The notes under the pieces: generated by a model | The model's input: the letters and a program-made list of their open reading frames with translations, nothing else | What the model was told of the DNA's origin: nothing | Databases searched by the model: none | Made by a program: the position numbers and the translations under genes | IMG/VR virus record: IMGVR_UViG_3300044630_005784 | Span: 1 to 64,000 of that record | DNA: 64,000 nucleotides | DNA from: a virus | Reading direction: 5' to 3' (one strand) | In this document: one piece after another, positions 38,662 to 48,510 of the stretch | How the letters are laid out: each line of letters opens with the position of its first letter | Position numbering within the stretch: the first letter of the stretch is position 1

Positions 38662-40038
38662 TCAAGCGACCGTTACGGTTGCCGTTGCAACTGGCAGCAC
38701 CCCAACATAGGTAAATGCGAAATCGCCGGTTGTTCCGTTGACCGATCCTTCGCCGTCAACATCTGTGATGTTCACACTTACTACTCGTTCAACTCCGGCC
38801 ACACGGTCCACGAGTGCAATAACTTCGTTGCGATAAATGGTTTGACCCCACTCCCAGTTGTTGGCCGAAATGTAACTTTCAACGGCGGCTTTCACGGCGA
38901 GTGAAACAGTTGAAGCCAAGTTGCCTGCACGAAGAGTGTATGAGACGGCAACGGCAATATTTGCTAGTTTAGCGTTATCGACGCGAAGCGTTAGACCGCC
39001 AATTGACTTGTTTGTAATCGTTTCTTCAATCTCAGTCAACGTGGACGCTGACACTGATGCGCCATCAAGGTCAGATATGTACAGGGCGGCATACCCGTTG
39101 GTTGAGGGTTCCTGAAGCGAGTGTGATGTCACTATCGCGGATGCTGCTGCTGAAGCGTGTGAGGCGGTTTGGCTCCAGTAAATATGAGTTGCGTCAACAC
39201 TGTTGACCCGAAAATAACCGTCATATGTTGAATCTGACGATTCGAGTACGCGAACGAAATCCCCAGCAGTTACTCCATGCCCAGCAGCGATTTCAGCAGT
39301 GACGCTTGCTCCTGAATAGGTGAGGCTTGTGATTGTGTCTTGGATTTTGAGTCGAGAAAAAGCCTTAGCGCGGTAAACGGAGGCATAGTTGGTGAGCGCG
39401 TATGAAGCGAACTGGTCTGCAGTTGCTAAGGACTCGGAAAGAGCAGCGAATTTTGCAACAGCCCGATTAATGAACTCTGTTTGCGTTTCTGGGTTAGATC
39501 CAACTGAAAGATTTAATGACAGGGTGACACTTTGAATGGACGACACCGCTGACAAAAGTTGTAGTTGAGTTCCACTGGGAATTGAAGGGTATTCAACAAG
39601 ATTTACACCTTCGATTTCCGTCTGAATGCTTGCCGCCGAAGTTGTGACGTCTTCAATGGTTTCAAAAACATAAAAGATCGGTTCACTTCCGGTGCTGTCA
39701 AGATATCCAAAGCGGGTGCCTGCAGGGATCGTCCGATTTGAAGCATCGATAAAAACGATGTTGACCTCTCCAGTTGGAGCCGTACCGCTATTCCGCTCAA
39801 CTCCAAACAGTCGTACGAGGCCTTCAATGTTTCCGGCTGGCAAGCGATTGATGGCAGCGGTCAAAGATGCTGTCATTTCCGAAGTTGCTTGAAGAATTGC
39901 GTCCTCAATGCTTCCAGCGGTTGGCGTCCATTCGGGAAGCGCTGTTTGAGCGTACTCAATTGCAGCGTCGTAGACGTCAGAGGGCTGCATGTCGTAGATT
40001 GTGAGATCGATGTATTTGCTGACGTCGGGAGATGGCAT
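38662..40038 (-). CDS. Baseplate J-like protein, 458 aa
   Basis: It has the baseplate_J layout: N-terminal helices (YAQTALPEWTPTAGSIEDAILQATSEMTASLTAAINRLP), then a central beta region (TAPTGEVNIVFIDASNRTIPAGTRFGY), and a C-terminal segment with NWEWGQTIYRNEVIALVDRVAGVERV. gpJ links the wedge around the hub of contractile tails. It follows the gp25-like gene, as in other myoviruses. Confidence 0.9.
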   Translation of the reverse strand: MPSPDVSKYIDLTIYDMQPSDVYDAAIEYAQTALPEWTPTAGSIEDAILQATSEMTASLTAAINRLPAGNIEGLVRLFGVERNSGTAPTGEVNIVFIDASNRTIPAGTRFGYLDSTGSEPIFYVFETIEDVTTSAASIQTEIEGVNLVEYPSIPSGTQLQLLSAVSSIQSVTLSLNLSVGSNPETQTEFINRAVAKFAALSESLATADQFASYALTNYASVYRAKAFSRLKIQDTITSLTYSGASVTAEIAAGHGVTAGDFVRVLESSDSTYDGYFRVNSVDATHIYWSQTASHASAAASAIVTSHSLQEPSTNGYAALYISDLDGASVSASTLTEIEETITNKSIGGLTLRVDNAKLANIAVAVSYTLRAGNLASTVSLAVKAAVESYISANNWEWGQTIYRNEVIALVDRVAGVERVVSVNITDVDGEGSVNGTTGDFAFTYVGVLPVATATVTVA

Positions 40039-40045
40039 GTTGTTC

Positions 40046-40336
40046 CTAGTTTCTGAAAGCGACTTCGACTAGCAATTCTCCGGAATTGCTGTTCAATAGC
40101 CTGATTCCGCCTATTTGGATTTCGGGAAAATATAGGGCGGCGGTGTAGTAGAGGCCAGAAACGTCAAATTCTGAGAATTCTGGATCTCTGGTCCCAAAAA
40201 AAGGTTTTAGTGATAATTCTTCGGTTCGGGTGGAAATTATTGATGCAACTTTTTGTGCCGCATACTGCTCGCTCGCGTCGTCAAGGGTTACCGCACGACC
40301 TGCGGAAAATCTAAACGGAAAAGAGAACGCATCCAT
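40046..40336 (-). CDS. gp25-like baseplate wedge protein, 96 aa
   Basis: It matches the GPW/gp25 family in size and pattern: FSFPFRFSAGRAVTL, QYAAQKVASIISTRTEELSLKPFFGTRDPEFSEF, and a C-terminal RLLNSNSGELLVEVAF strand. The protein is the lysozyme-like wedge core of contractile baseplates. It sits between gpV and gpJ, as expected. Confidence 0.88.
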   Translation of the reverse strand: MDAFSFPFRFSAGRAVTLDDASEQYAAQKVASIISTRTEELSLKPFFGTRDPEFSEFDVSGLYYTAALYFPEIQIGGIRLLNSNSGELLVEVAFRN

Positions 40337-40399
40337 GGCCCTAGTTTACGTCAGGCAGCACAGCCGTAGTGGCGATATCCGTCAAGTTTCAGCAAAGAC

Positions 40400-41770
40400 T
40401 TAAACGGAAGGAGGTGTTGTGGAGGCAGGACCAATGTCTTCGCAGAACAGCAGCCCCAGACGATTAGAATCTGCATAGAAGGCTACAGTGCTGCTAGTAC
40501 CGTCGCCCCTACTAATTCTTACACGTCTAGAAAGGGCTGCGGCGGTCGTGGTTTCCAAATAGTTGAAATAAACAGGATAAGCCCAGATACTTGGACCGGC
40601 ATTAGTAGAACTAGCAAGCACTGCTCCACCTGAGGTGCCTGACCAAAGAGCCACAGCGGCGGTATCAGCCGTACTTCCGTTCTGAATATGCCCCTGAATA
40701 GTCCACTTAAGGACTCGTCCAGCCACCTGTGTAGGAGTGGTAATTACCAGCCCGGAAACATTAGTGACAGTAGTTACGCCTGTGGTGGCAGATGAGGTGG
40801 TTTCGCTGTCGATGTACCCCCAAGGCTGATTCCAAGGAAGTTGCCATCCCGTTGTCGCCCCATAGTAAACAAGTAGTCTGCCCAAGTCGGTGTCGTAAAC
40901 CGTCATACCTTTTGTTGGGGTAAGTGCGTTTCGCTGAGTGGTCGTTAGGTATTGATATTGATTTTCATAGTAAGCGCCATGCTGTCCGTCAAGGCGATCG
41001 GCATTTAGGTTCGTTACTAAAGTGGTTGAAGTGACTGTTAACGGCGCTGTACCTGTATCAACGGTGCTAGTGATTGTGCTGAAACTGGGTGTTGCTGTGG
41101 TCGCTACACTTTGACCAATTGCAAGTGTTGGAGTTGATCCCTCTCCAGTTCCCGCTCCAGCGCTGATTGAAACACCAGTTCCTGCGGTAACGGTCGCAAC
41201 ATAGTTGCCCGTCGTATCGTCACCCAATACAACCGAGTTGTCGGCAACGCTTGAGGCAATAGTGGCAGAAGCCGCAGTTGAAGCGAAAGTGGCAGACGCC
41301 GCAGTTGAAGCGAAAGTCGCAGAAGCAGCCGTACCCTGCAAATCCGCATAAATTGTTACAGGAAGATTCACCTCAAAAAAACTTAACCAAGCAGTTCCGC
41401 TCCAAACATAAATACCCTCAGTATCAGTCTCATAAACAATCGCCCCAACCCTCGGTGAGACAGGACGAGTAGTCGACGTAGCAACCACTGGAGTTACCGA
41501 AACATCAGAATCAGAATCCTTAATGACCCCAATGACCATAATGTCATTCTGACTATTCTCTAAAAACGAACAAGCAACCTTCTCGCCAACAACAGGTAAA
41601 TCAGAACAAGCAACATTCAAGGGGCCAAACTCAAACCCAGCCACAAAACGAGGAATCTCAACATAAACCTGCTGCGCCACATTATCAACACGCGTAACAA
41701 CACCAATATAAACACCATTAGAAACAAACGAACGAGAAACACTTTTATCTGGCTGACGAAAATTAGGCAT
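40400..41770 (-). CDS. Baseplate spike (gpV-like) protein, 456 aa
   Basis: Residues 1-100 look like the gpV/gp5 OB fold (GVYIGVVTRVDNVAQQVYVEIPRF... VGEKVACSFLENSQNDIMVIGVI). A central Ala/Ser/Thr-rich stretch contains near-perfect repeats of ASTAASATF (DNA at about 41255-41330). The C-terminal 200 residues include a DGQHGAYYENQYQYLTTTQRN segment like those in phage fibres and a beta-rich domain. The spike punctures the envelope. ATG 41770 is preferred to a TTG two codons earlier. Confidence 0.8.
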   Translation of the reverse strand: MPNFRQPDKSVSRSFVSNGVYIGVVTRVDNVAQQVYVEIPRFVAGFEFGPLNVACSDLPVVGEKVACSFLENSQNDIMVIGVIKDSDSDVSVTPVVATSTTRPVSPRVGAIVYETDTEGIYVWSGTAWLSFFEVNLPVTIYADLQGTAASATFASTAASATFASTAASATIASSVADNSVVLGDDTTGNYVATVTAGTGVSISAGAGTGEGSTPTLAIGQSVATTATPSFSTITSTVDTGTAPLTVTSTTLVTNLNADRLDGQHGAYYENQYQYLTTTQRNALTPTKGMTVYDTDLGRLLVYYGATTGWQLPWNQPWGYIDSETTSSATTGVTTVTNVSGLVITTPTQVAGRVLKWTIQGHIQNGSTADTAAVALWSGTSGGAVLASSTNAGPSIWAYPVYFNYLETTTAAALSRRVRISRGDGTSSTVAFYADSNRLGLLFCEDIGPASTTPPSV

Positions 41771-41772
41771 AA

Positions 41773-42624
41773 TCAATCAGTCGCTTCTTTTGTTTCTTTC
41801 GGCTTCTTCGGTGTGCGACCAGAAACAGAAACCGGATTACGATTCCCAATCTCATACGCGACCTCAGTAACAAGATACTGCCCGTTAAAAGACGTAATAC
41901 CCTGCAAGTTCACTGTCATACCCGGCCGGAGACCCTCTCCACCACCACGCTCAACAACCGCCTTAAACGAAGCAGCATTCACATCATCATCAGAACGACC
42001 ACACGCCGGAATCTGGTACAACGCGAAAGGACTTTCCCGCAAAGCCCCAAAACCGTATTTCAAATCAATGTTTCCCCATTTACCCAGAAGCCATTCTTCG
42101 GAACCAAAATAAAGAGTGTTGTTGACTTCGAATACAACAAAGTTCGCGTCTCCAGCAGACTTTGTCAAAACCGTCCATACGGACTCGTCAGCATTTTCCG
42201 ACGAAGACTTTGCAATCACTTTTTGTTTTTCTGTATCTTGACCTACGAAAGCAAGACCGAACCGACCCGCAACAATCCGAGCATAATCGGTAGCGGAAAT
42301 GCCTCCGTACGCTTCAGGTTCTTTGTCGCGTTTCATCATTTGGGAAGCCTTGGAACGACACTCCAAAACAATTTTTGGAGAAGACGCCTCCCCCGGGCCA
42401 ACCCCGACACGCGCAATTTCGAAAAGTTGGCCCTGATAGAAAACGTCGCGACGAATAAGAAAATAGTTATTGTCAAGCATTCTGAGACCCGGATCGATAA
42501 GTTCAACTGTCATCTGCGAAACCGCATCGAGAGTCCATGACAACTTGATGGACGTTGCCGCGTTTTTGACGTTTGTGCCTGCAAGGGTCGACAGGTCACC
42601 TATAACCAGTTCATCAGAAATCAT
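41773..42624 (-). CDS. Baseplate hub protein, gpD-like, 283 aa
   Basis: The pattern (SIKLSWTLDAVSQMTVELIDPG, FFLIRRDVFYQGQLFEIARV, KIVLECRSKASQMMK, ISATDYARIVAGRFGL, WTVLTKSAGDANFVVFEVNNTLYFG) matches hub proteins of the gpD/XkdQ type, which cap the tail tube. Its start region is duplicated: a 26-bp repeat (42603-42655) supplies a second ATG and the codons for MISDELV immediately upstream. Confidence 0.8.
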   Translation of the reverse strand: MISDELVIGDLSTLAGTNVKNAATSIKLSWTLDAVSQMTVELIDPGLRMLDNNYFLIRRDVFYQGQLFEIARVGVGPGEASSPKIVLECRSKASQMMKRDKEPEAYGGISATDYARIVAGRFGLAFVGQDTEKQKVIAKSSSENADESVWTVLTKSAGDANFVVFEVNNTLYFGSEEWLLGKWGNIDLKYGFGALRESPFALYQIPACGRSDDDVNAASFKAVVERGGGEGLRPGMTVNLQGITSFNGQYLVTEVAYEIGNRNPVSVSGRTPKKPKETKEATD

Positions 42625-42655
42625 TATTTAACCAGTTCATCAGAAATCATTATTT
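42603..42655. repeat. 26-bp tandem duplication over a gene junction
   Basis: The unit AACCAGTTCATCAGAAATCA with its flanking bases occurs twice, 26 bp apart. It covers the hub gene's start. The second copy creates a nine-codon frame, stop included (MISDELVK), whose TAA overlaps the true ATG (TAATG), and whose own ATG overlaps the preceding gene's TAA. Confidence 0.8.
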
Positions 42656-43333
42656 TTTTAGGAAGATTTGACTAATTCCGCCGCCGCCCCCGCCGCCCGG
42701 GCCACCCGGGTTCGGAGTTCCCGCCTGCCGTTGAGGCGAATCAGAAAAATCAATAAACGGAAGACGAACAACTTCAACATCCGGATTTCGGTTTTCAATC
42801 AACGTCATTGACACATCAGCCTGAGTCGCCTGACCAATATTGTTACGACGCATAACATTAATGCTTAAATCAAGAATATTCCAGAAAGTAAATCGCCCAT
42901 AATTACTGACTTTAGCCGGTAACCCCGGACGAGAAATAATAGAGTCAAGACCAAGAAATAGGCACGGAATAGCCCAAAGCCCAATCAAACGCAATTTTTC
43001 AATCTGATCCTCACACGGAAGATATCCATATGAAACTCGATCAGAAATTCGAAACTGCATTTGAGCCTGAATCAAAGACGGTCCAAGATCGTCAATAATG
43101 GCAAAGTCGCCGGGCCGTTTAATCTCCAAAAATTGACGGGCAATGTTGCTGTACGAAACTTCAACAGGAGCAAATGGTAAAACATATTCGTTCAGACCAT
43201 AAGGCGTTTGCTGTCTGATAATCACCGGAGCGGTCTGTTGCCGCGCAGCGCTCACGTCCTCAAAATTTGGGCGACCAAACGTATAAGGAGTTCGAGCGCG
43301 AACCAATTTCCAATTGTAAGGGGGATCTGGCAT
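42650..43333 (-). CDS. Baseplate/tail protein, 227 aa
   Basis: This is likely a tail protein between the tape measure and the hub, by position a gp53/LysM-type hub adaptor, though I see no LysM motif. It has NILDLSINVMRRNN and a C-terminal tail of Pro and Gly (PNPGGPGGGGGGG) that is probably flexible. The start overlaps the tape measure stop or start region (TAATG). Confidence 0.6.
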   Translation of the reverse strand: MPDPPYNWKLVRARTPYTFGRPNFEDVSAARQQTAPVIIRQQTPYGLNEYVLPFAPVEVSYSNIARQFLEIKRPGDFAIIDDLGPSLIQAQMQFRISDRVSYGYLPCEDQIEKLRLIGLWAIPCLFLGLDSIISRPGLPAKVSNYGRFTFWNILDLSINVMRRNNIGQATQADVSMTLIENRNPDVEVVRLPFIDFSDSPQRQAGTPNPGGPGGGGGGGISQIFLKK

Positions 43334-46300
43334 TACGAACGCTCCATCATCTGTCGTTCCTTATCGTCAATTCTATTCATAACTTCATTGGCGATAGCGG
43401 AAACGTCTTGATTTGGCGAAGCATTAACAACAATTGAATAGTTGCTGTTGTACGAGGCGCCACTAGACGCTCCGTTTGAAGGCATCGGACTTACGGCATC
43501 GCCATAAGGAGCAGTGCCCGCAGCGCCCGGAACGACGTGCAAGTGACGATCTCCGCCAGATCCGTGGAACTCAGCAAAGCCGCCGCTTGAGTTCACGAGG
43601 GCCGAGTACCCAACAAGGTTCTGACCGACAAGGTCGTATGCGTTTCCTGTTATATGGTCGGAGTTGAGGGACCCGAGGTTCGTGCTGCGCCACGCAGAAG
43701 TGATCGAGCGTTTGCCGGGCAGTTGGCTATTTATTTGGGAATGACTCATCATTGTCCGGGCGAGACGGCTGGAAGTCGTATCATTCGGGTCGTCAGTTAC
43801 GGTGATTCCGTATCGTTGAGGTGTTCCTCCCGGGTATTGATAGGTTTTACCCGGTCCTGTTCCCGAACCTCCGGATGGCCCGGAAGGGAACAGAATATTT
43901 TTTGGATTGGAAGTATCGCCGTTGGGTGGGTTCCACCAAGGAGGGAGACCCCACCATTCCGGTTTCATGGTTGCAAACGCGTCCATAACACCCGTACCAA
44001 CGGCAGTACGCATGGTCGACGTTTGGTCGGCAATTCTTTGAGCGGCACGATCAAAACTTCCGGCCAAAGGCCCAAGAGTGCTTACAACAGTGCCGATACC
44101 CGGAATTTCCACGGGAGTATCAAGAATATTTGGATCAACTAGCCCTGCGAAGGGTCCGTCCGGACCCGTCAATCCCTTTAGGACGTCTTGCACTGCTTTG
44201 GTGGTCGCTGCAGTTCGCTCTTCTGGTGTTTTCAAATTCGCAAAACCGGTTCGAAACTCTTCGCTACCAACTTCCGCCAAAAGATTTTCAGAAAATTGAC
44301 CGGCGAATTTTGTTCCAAGACCGGTAGGTAACTTCTCAGCAATACCCGTAAAGAAACCTTCAAAATCGGAAGCGGCAAACTGAAAGTTGTTTCCGGGCAA
44401 ACCGGTAAGACCGGTTGCTAAACGGCCGCTTAAATTGCCGAAAATGTCGCCCTGCGAGTTGCCCAACGCCTTTTGAACCATGGCCTGAAACTCTGGGCCG
44501 AGTTGATCGAACATTCCGAACAAAGAAGAACCCGGAGTTGTGTATGCGAGGCCTTCACGGCCCAAAAACCCTTGTTCAAGGTTAACAAGAGCATCAATAG
44601 GGTTTTCCATTGCGGCAAGAGTTCCGGTGGCTACCGTATTCAAAAATTCAGCCATTTGAACTCGTCCGCCACTAAATCCACCGGACCCACGAATTTCTTC
44701 AGCCGCTTGGTCCATTGCGAGAATTGCTTTTTCTGTCTCAATGATTGGCCTAGTAACTTCGCTTATCGCATTAAGGGCAAGCCGTTTAATTGATGTTCTG
44801 ATTTGTTCTGTTGTTTCAGGAATTGCTAATCCAAGTTTTGCTACAGCCGTTGCCATCTGCAGTGTGTTGTCGGTTAGGTCAAGACCCATTTCCGATGAAA
44901 GTTTTATTAAGGCCTCTTCAGACATTCCTGTAGTTTCGGACAATTTCCGCAAATTGTCGTCGATGTTAGCAAAAGCCTTAAGCCCTTGGTTTTCGAGTTC
45001 TTCAGAGTTCTTTTTGAGTTGAGTGATACCCGTGTCCATGTTCCGCAATGTCAAAACGTCATATTCGGCCTGAGTGATGTCTCCTCTGAGGATCGCGGCG
45101 TTAGCCATGTCCTTACGTTCTTGAAGAGTTTTCTCTCGGTAACTGCCCGCAATTTCGTCTATTTTTTTTGTTGCGTCACCAATGGTTGTAAGGCTTTTTT
45201 TGACTCCCGGGAGGCCTTCGCGGAGATAGTCGCCAGCAAGAGCCTTTCCCTGCTCCAAGCCAACTTTTTCAAAACCTTTGCGAATAGCGTCACGGTGTTC
45301 GCGGTCTTGCTGAATGCCACTGACGAGACCCGTAATTGCGCCAACGACTGTACCGACTGCTGCTCCTATTAATGCACCGGGGACCGCGCCGATTCCACCA
45401 GCAAAAGCGCCGATGCCAGCGCCAATACCAGCACCTGCAACCAAACCTGCACCAGCACCAACCCCAGCACTCGCTTGAGGGGAAAGATCAAATTGGTTTA
45501 CAGCCCCACGGATGCCTCCAAGAGCAGTACCGGCTGTTGCTCCAATTCCGGCGCCAAGCCCGGGTCCAACAGCCGGAATCATAGATCCAATGGATGCACC
45601 TAGCGCAGCGCCACCCACAGCCCCCGTAGTCAAGCCACCCAAAAGGGTTTCAGATTGAATCGCCGTGGCCAAATACGGAATAGATGTTGCAATACCAGCG
45701 ATACGAAGAGCATTTTTCTGATTATTTGCAAACATTGCCCCCATGTTTCCCATGGCACCAGCAGTCATTGCCAGTTCTGGGGCTTGTCCTGCAAGTGGAA
45801 GTGTTGCCAACAATCCGGCCCCACCCATGACTCTGGAGTTATTTAATTTTCCAGCGGCAACACTAGCGTTGTAGCGAGCATTGAAACCCGCTCCGGCTCC
45901 GCGCGCATATCCAAATCCGGCACCACCTCCGCCGCCTCCTCCGCCACCGCCCATAAAGAAGCCCCCCATGCTGCTCAAAATGTTTCCTTTTGGAGCCTTA
46001 CCTCCCGCCCGGAGTTTCATGTTTCGTCCGCCCTGCAAAGCACCGATCAATCCAATCCCAAGACCAGCAGACAATATGGCGCCAAGCGGACCTAAACTTT
46101 TTCCGACCTTCTGAAGCCCTTTAAACACGCCGAGGATTGCTTCCGCTACCGTCAACAAAACGTTCATTCCAGCGGTAATTGTGTCGAGGTTGTCGGTAAA
46201 AACTTCTTTCAGCAGATCAAATGCGCTGGAAATAAAGTTGACTGTACGTTCAAGCATTTGACCGAAATCTCGAAACGAGTCCGCATTTTCTATAGCAAGT

Positions 46301-47715
46301 CTATTCAATTGTTTGAACGCGTCTACAAAGTGCATTACGACAGCCATAATCGGAGGACCGAAAGTCTCGTTGATTATTTTTGACCCTTCTTGGAAGGGAC
46401 GGAAAATGTCGTCTAGGGAAGTTAAAAATTTCCAAGTACGTTGTATAAACTTGTAAATATCTTCAAACGTTTGTTTTGCTTTCGGCAAATTGTCTTCAAA
46501 GAGACGAGTAAGAACTTCAATTAGACGACTTGTCCCCTTGCCTAAGCCGTCGATCATGCCTCCGCCAAGCGAAGGACCGATAGCAGCCCTAATTCGAGCA
46601 AAACTGGTGTTCAACTCGTGACTAAGACCTTTAAAAGTGGCTTTGAGTTGCGGCAAAAACTGTTGACCATAATCAGCAAATTCGCTTTTTGCCAAAGTCA
46701 TAAAACTTTTTAACTGGCCAATCAAAGTGTTGTTCACGGCGCCAAGTGCGCCCCCAATGCCCGAGTCCTCAGCAAGTTTGCCTGAAGACAAAGCAGCCAA
46801 TAACTGGGGAGCGCCAGAAATGCCCGCCTTTTGAGCATCTTTAACTGCTTTTTCAAACTGCGGCCCCACTTTGCCAGCGGCAGAAAGAACATTGTCGGTA
46901 AGTTTTCCTTCTTTTTGCAAGAGACCTATGAAATCGCCAGCAGCAGCAAAGTTTTTGCCCATATCGCCGCCAGCCGCAACAGCAAAATCACCGATACCGA
47001 CCAAAGCGTTTTTCAAAGGCGCAGTCATTTCGGTATTTTTAGATACGGCCGCAAATGCTTGCTGAAGGCTTTCCATGCCAAACACGGCAACACGCGAATC
47101 ACTTGTCAACATTCGCAACGCACTCATAGCCTGCTGAGTGCCACTACCAAGGTTTGGCAGTGACTTATATGTAGTAGCGAACATTGCTGCTTGCCACTCT
47201 CGTTGAGCAGCAGCCGCGCCCGCAAGGGCAACTGTGAGACCTGCTGCTGCGCCTGCAGCAAGCGCCAAACTGCCTTGATACATCTTGGCGCCAAAATTCC
47301 CAATAGCAAAGCCAGCGTTCACCAAGGAAAGCGATGCAGCAACAATGGCAAATTCGACACCGACGCCAATAACCGCATACATCAGGTACCGCATGGATCT
47401 GCGGCTTCGGTTAGCGTTGTTGCCCATATTGCGCATTTGGCGATTAGTGCGACCCATACCTCCGCCGCCGCTACCACCGGATAACGCATTATTCTTCGTA
47501 AGGAAGTCGTCAAACCTGTCCGTCAATCGATCCATAGTGCCGGACAGTTTTTTGCCAGAACCATCGAGATCACCCAAAGACTTACTCGATCTTTGAGACG
47601 ACCTATCGACGTCATTAGAACTAGCCGAAAGCGCAGCAAGTTGCGCCTGAGTCCGAGAGATATCTCCCGTATCAGCGTCTACGTCAATTCGGATTACAAC
47701 GCGTTCGTCAGCCAT
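43333..47715 (-). CDS. Tape measure protein with M15-like peptidase domain, 1460 aa
   Basis: This is the longest gene of the tail operon after the fibre gene and has the tape-measure layout: hydrophobic Ala/Gly spans (about 115-170, 680-800), helical stretches (780-1250) and a Gly-rich region (GGGGGGGGGAGFG near 600). Residues about 1340-1395 carry SAWRST..., SDHITGNAYD (H1354, D1361) and DRHLHV (H1391, H1393), the metal-binding spacing of M15 D,D-peptidases that cut peptidoglycan. It probably sets tail length and helps the tail cross the cell wall. SD AAAGGACG. Confidence 0.9.
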   Translation of the reverse strand: MADERVVIRIDVDADTGDISRTQAQLAALSASSNDVDRSSQRSSKSLGDLDGSGKKLSGTMDRLTDRFDDFLTKNNALSGGSGGGGMGRTNRQMRNMGNNANRSRRSMRYLMYAVIGVGVEFAIVAASLSLVNAGFAIGNFGAKMYQGSLALAAGAAAGLTVALAGAAAAQREWQAAMFATTYKSLPNLGSGTQQAMSALRMLTSDSRVAVFGMESLQQAFAAVSKNTEMTAPLKNALVGIGDFAVAAGGDMGKNFAAAGDFIGLLQKEGKLTDNVLSAAGKVGPQFEKAVKDAQKAGISGAPQLLAALSSGKLAEDSGIGGALGAVNNTLIGQLKSFMTLAKSEFADYGQQFLPQLKATFKGLSHELNTSFARIRAAIGPSLGGGMIDGLGKGTSRLIEVLTRLFEDNLPKAKQTFEDIYKFIQRTWKFLTSLDDIFRPFQEGSKIINETFGPPIMAVVMHFVDAFKQLNRLAIENADSFRDFGQMLERTVNFISSAFDLLKEVFTDNLDTITAGMNVLLTVAEAILGVFKGLQKVGKSLGPLGAILSAGLGIGLIGALQGGRNMKLRAGGKAPKGNILSSMGGFFMGGGGGGGGGGAGFGYARGAGAGFNARYNASVAAGKLNNSRVMGGAGLLATLPLAGQAPELAMTAGAMGNMGAMFANNQKNALRIAGIATSIPYLATAIQSETLLGGLTTGAVGGAALGASIGSMIPAVGPGLGAGIGATAGTALGGIRGAVNQFDLSPQASAGVGAGAGLVAGAGIGAGIGAFAGGIGAVPGALIGAAVGTVVGAITGLVSGIQQDREHRDAIRKGFEKVGLEQGKALAGDYLREGLPGVKKSLTTIGDATKKIDEIAGSYREKTLQERKDMANAAILRGDITQAEYDVLTLRNMDTGITQLKKNSEELENQGLKAFANIDDNLRKLSETTGMSEEALIKLSSEMGLDLTDNTLQMATAVAKLGLAIPETTEQIRTSIKRLALNAISEVTRPIIETEKAILAMDQAAEEIRGSGGFSGGRVQMAEFLNTVATGTLAAMENPIDALVNLEQGFLGREGLAYTTPGSSLFGMFDQLGPEFQAMVQKALGNSQGDIFGNLSGRLATGLTGLPGNNFQFAASDFEGFFTGIAEKLPTGLGTKFAGQFSENLLAEVGSEEFRTGFANLKTPEERTAATTKAVQDVLKGLTGPDGPFAGLVDPNILDTPVEIPGIGTVVSTLGPLAGSFDRAAQRIADQTSTMRTAVGTGVMDAFATMKPEWWGLPPWWNPPNGDTSNPKNILFPSGPSGGSGTGPGKTYQYPGGTPQRYGITVTDDPNDTTSSRLARTMMSHSQINSQLPGKRSITSAWRSTNLGSLNSDHITGNAYDLVGQNLVGYSALVNSSGGFAEFHGSGGDRHLHVVPGAAGTAPYGDAVSPMPSNGASSGASYNSNYSIVVNASPNQDVSAIANEVMNRIDDKERQMMERS

Positions 47716-47768
47716 CGTCCTTTAATGGTGCCACTGAAATTGGCTCCAGACAGAAGGAAATGAAACTC

Positions 47769-47972
47769 TTACGAATTACGCTTTCGTTCCATCTCTTCAC
47801 GCTCCCTAGCGCGATCACGCTCGATCACCTTTGCACAGGCATAACGAATTAGCCAGTCGTGGTCATCACAGTCGAGAAGTACAAGCGGGTCAGTGCCCCA
47901 AATCTCCCCCAGCCTCGCGGCTGTCTGAATTCGGGCATCGTCCGAGAAGTCTTCTACGACTCCCTCGTAGGG
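47769..47972 (-). CDS. Tail assembly chaperone extension, -1 frame, 67 codons
   Basis: This open frame has no start codon and continues from the end of the gene 47954-48481 in the -1 frame: PYEGVVEDFSDDARIQTAA, ... LVLLDCDDHDWLIRYACAK, then a basic tail. It would be made by a programmed -1 frameshift near 47960-47985, giving a G-GT-type long form as in other tail assembly chaperones. A candidate slip site is GGACCCT at the codons GAC CCT; it is not an ideal heptamer. Confidence 0.75.
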   Translation of the reverse strand, partial: PYEGVVEDFSDDARIQTAARLGEIWGTDPLVLLDCDDHDWLIRYACAKVIERDRAREREEMERKRNS

Positions 47973-48481
47973 TCCACCTGCTCAACCTCGTCGCCATACC
48001 CAGCGGCGTCCATAATTACGAGAGCAGCGGATTCAACGTGTGGGTCGATTCCAAAGAATTCTTGTACGCATTCTGGGATTGGGCGAGTTGTATTCGTCAT
48101 GTCCAGAATTTCTGGTGAGGCGAACGACAGGGGTGCGCCGTTTTCGTTGAGCGCTTCTTCGCCGTCAACGTAAATGCCGGTACAGGTGTGGCCGATGACA
48201 TAACAAGCAAACTTGGTCGGATCAAAGCCATTTTTGGTGTTTTCGCCGCTTTGACGGCGCCAAGCACGCAATTGGTGCTGGTTAATGTTTGGCGAGATTT
48301 GGATTGCCACGCCCGGACGTTCAGGAACCTCAATGAGAATTTCCGAACGTTCAATCTTCTTGGACAGTTCAGTTCGAAGGCGATCAAGAATGGTCGGTTC
48401 TCCAGAGCGCGAAGCCGAAGATGCCGATTCTTTGCTGCTTTCGGATGGGTTGTTGGTGGTGAAGTCGTAGGTTTCGCTCAT
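47954..48481 (-). CDS. Tail assembly chaperone, short form, 175 aa
   Basis: Its place between the tail tube and the tape measure, and the overlapping -1 frame extension (47769-47972), identify it as the lambda-gpG-like chaperone that binds the tape measure. The first 50 residues are Ser/Glu-rich and likely disordered; the rest is helical. The upstream terminator-like hairpin (48511-48531) would lower its expression relative to tube and sheath. Confidence 0.8.
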   Translation of the reverse strand: MSETYDFTTNNPSESSKESASSASRSGEPTILDRLRTELSKKIERSEILIEVPERPGVAIQISPNINQHQLRAWRRQSGENTKNGFDPTKFACYVIGHTCTGIYVDGEEALNENGAPLSFASPEILDMTNTTRPIPECVQEFFGIDPHVESAALVIMDAAGYGDEVEQVDPTRES

Positions 48482-48510
48482 AGTCGAAAACTTAGCACTA
48501 TTTATGAAGA

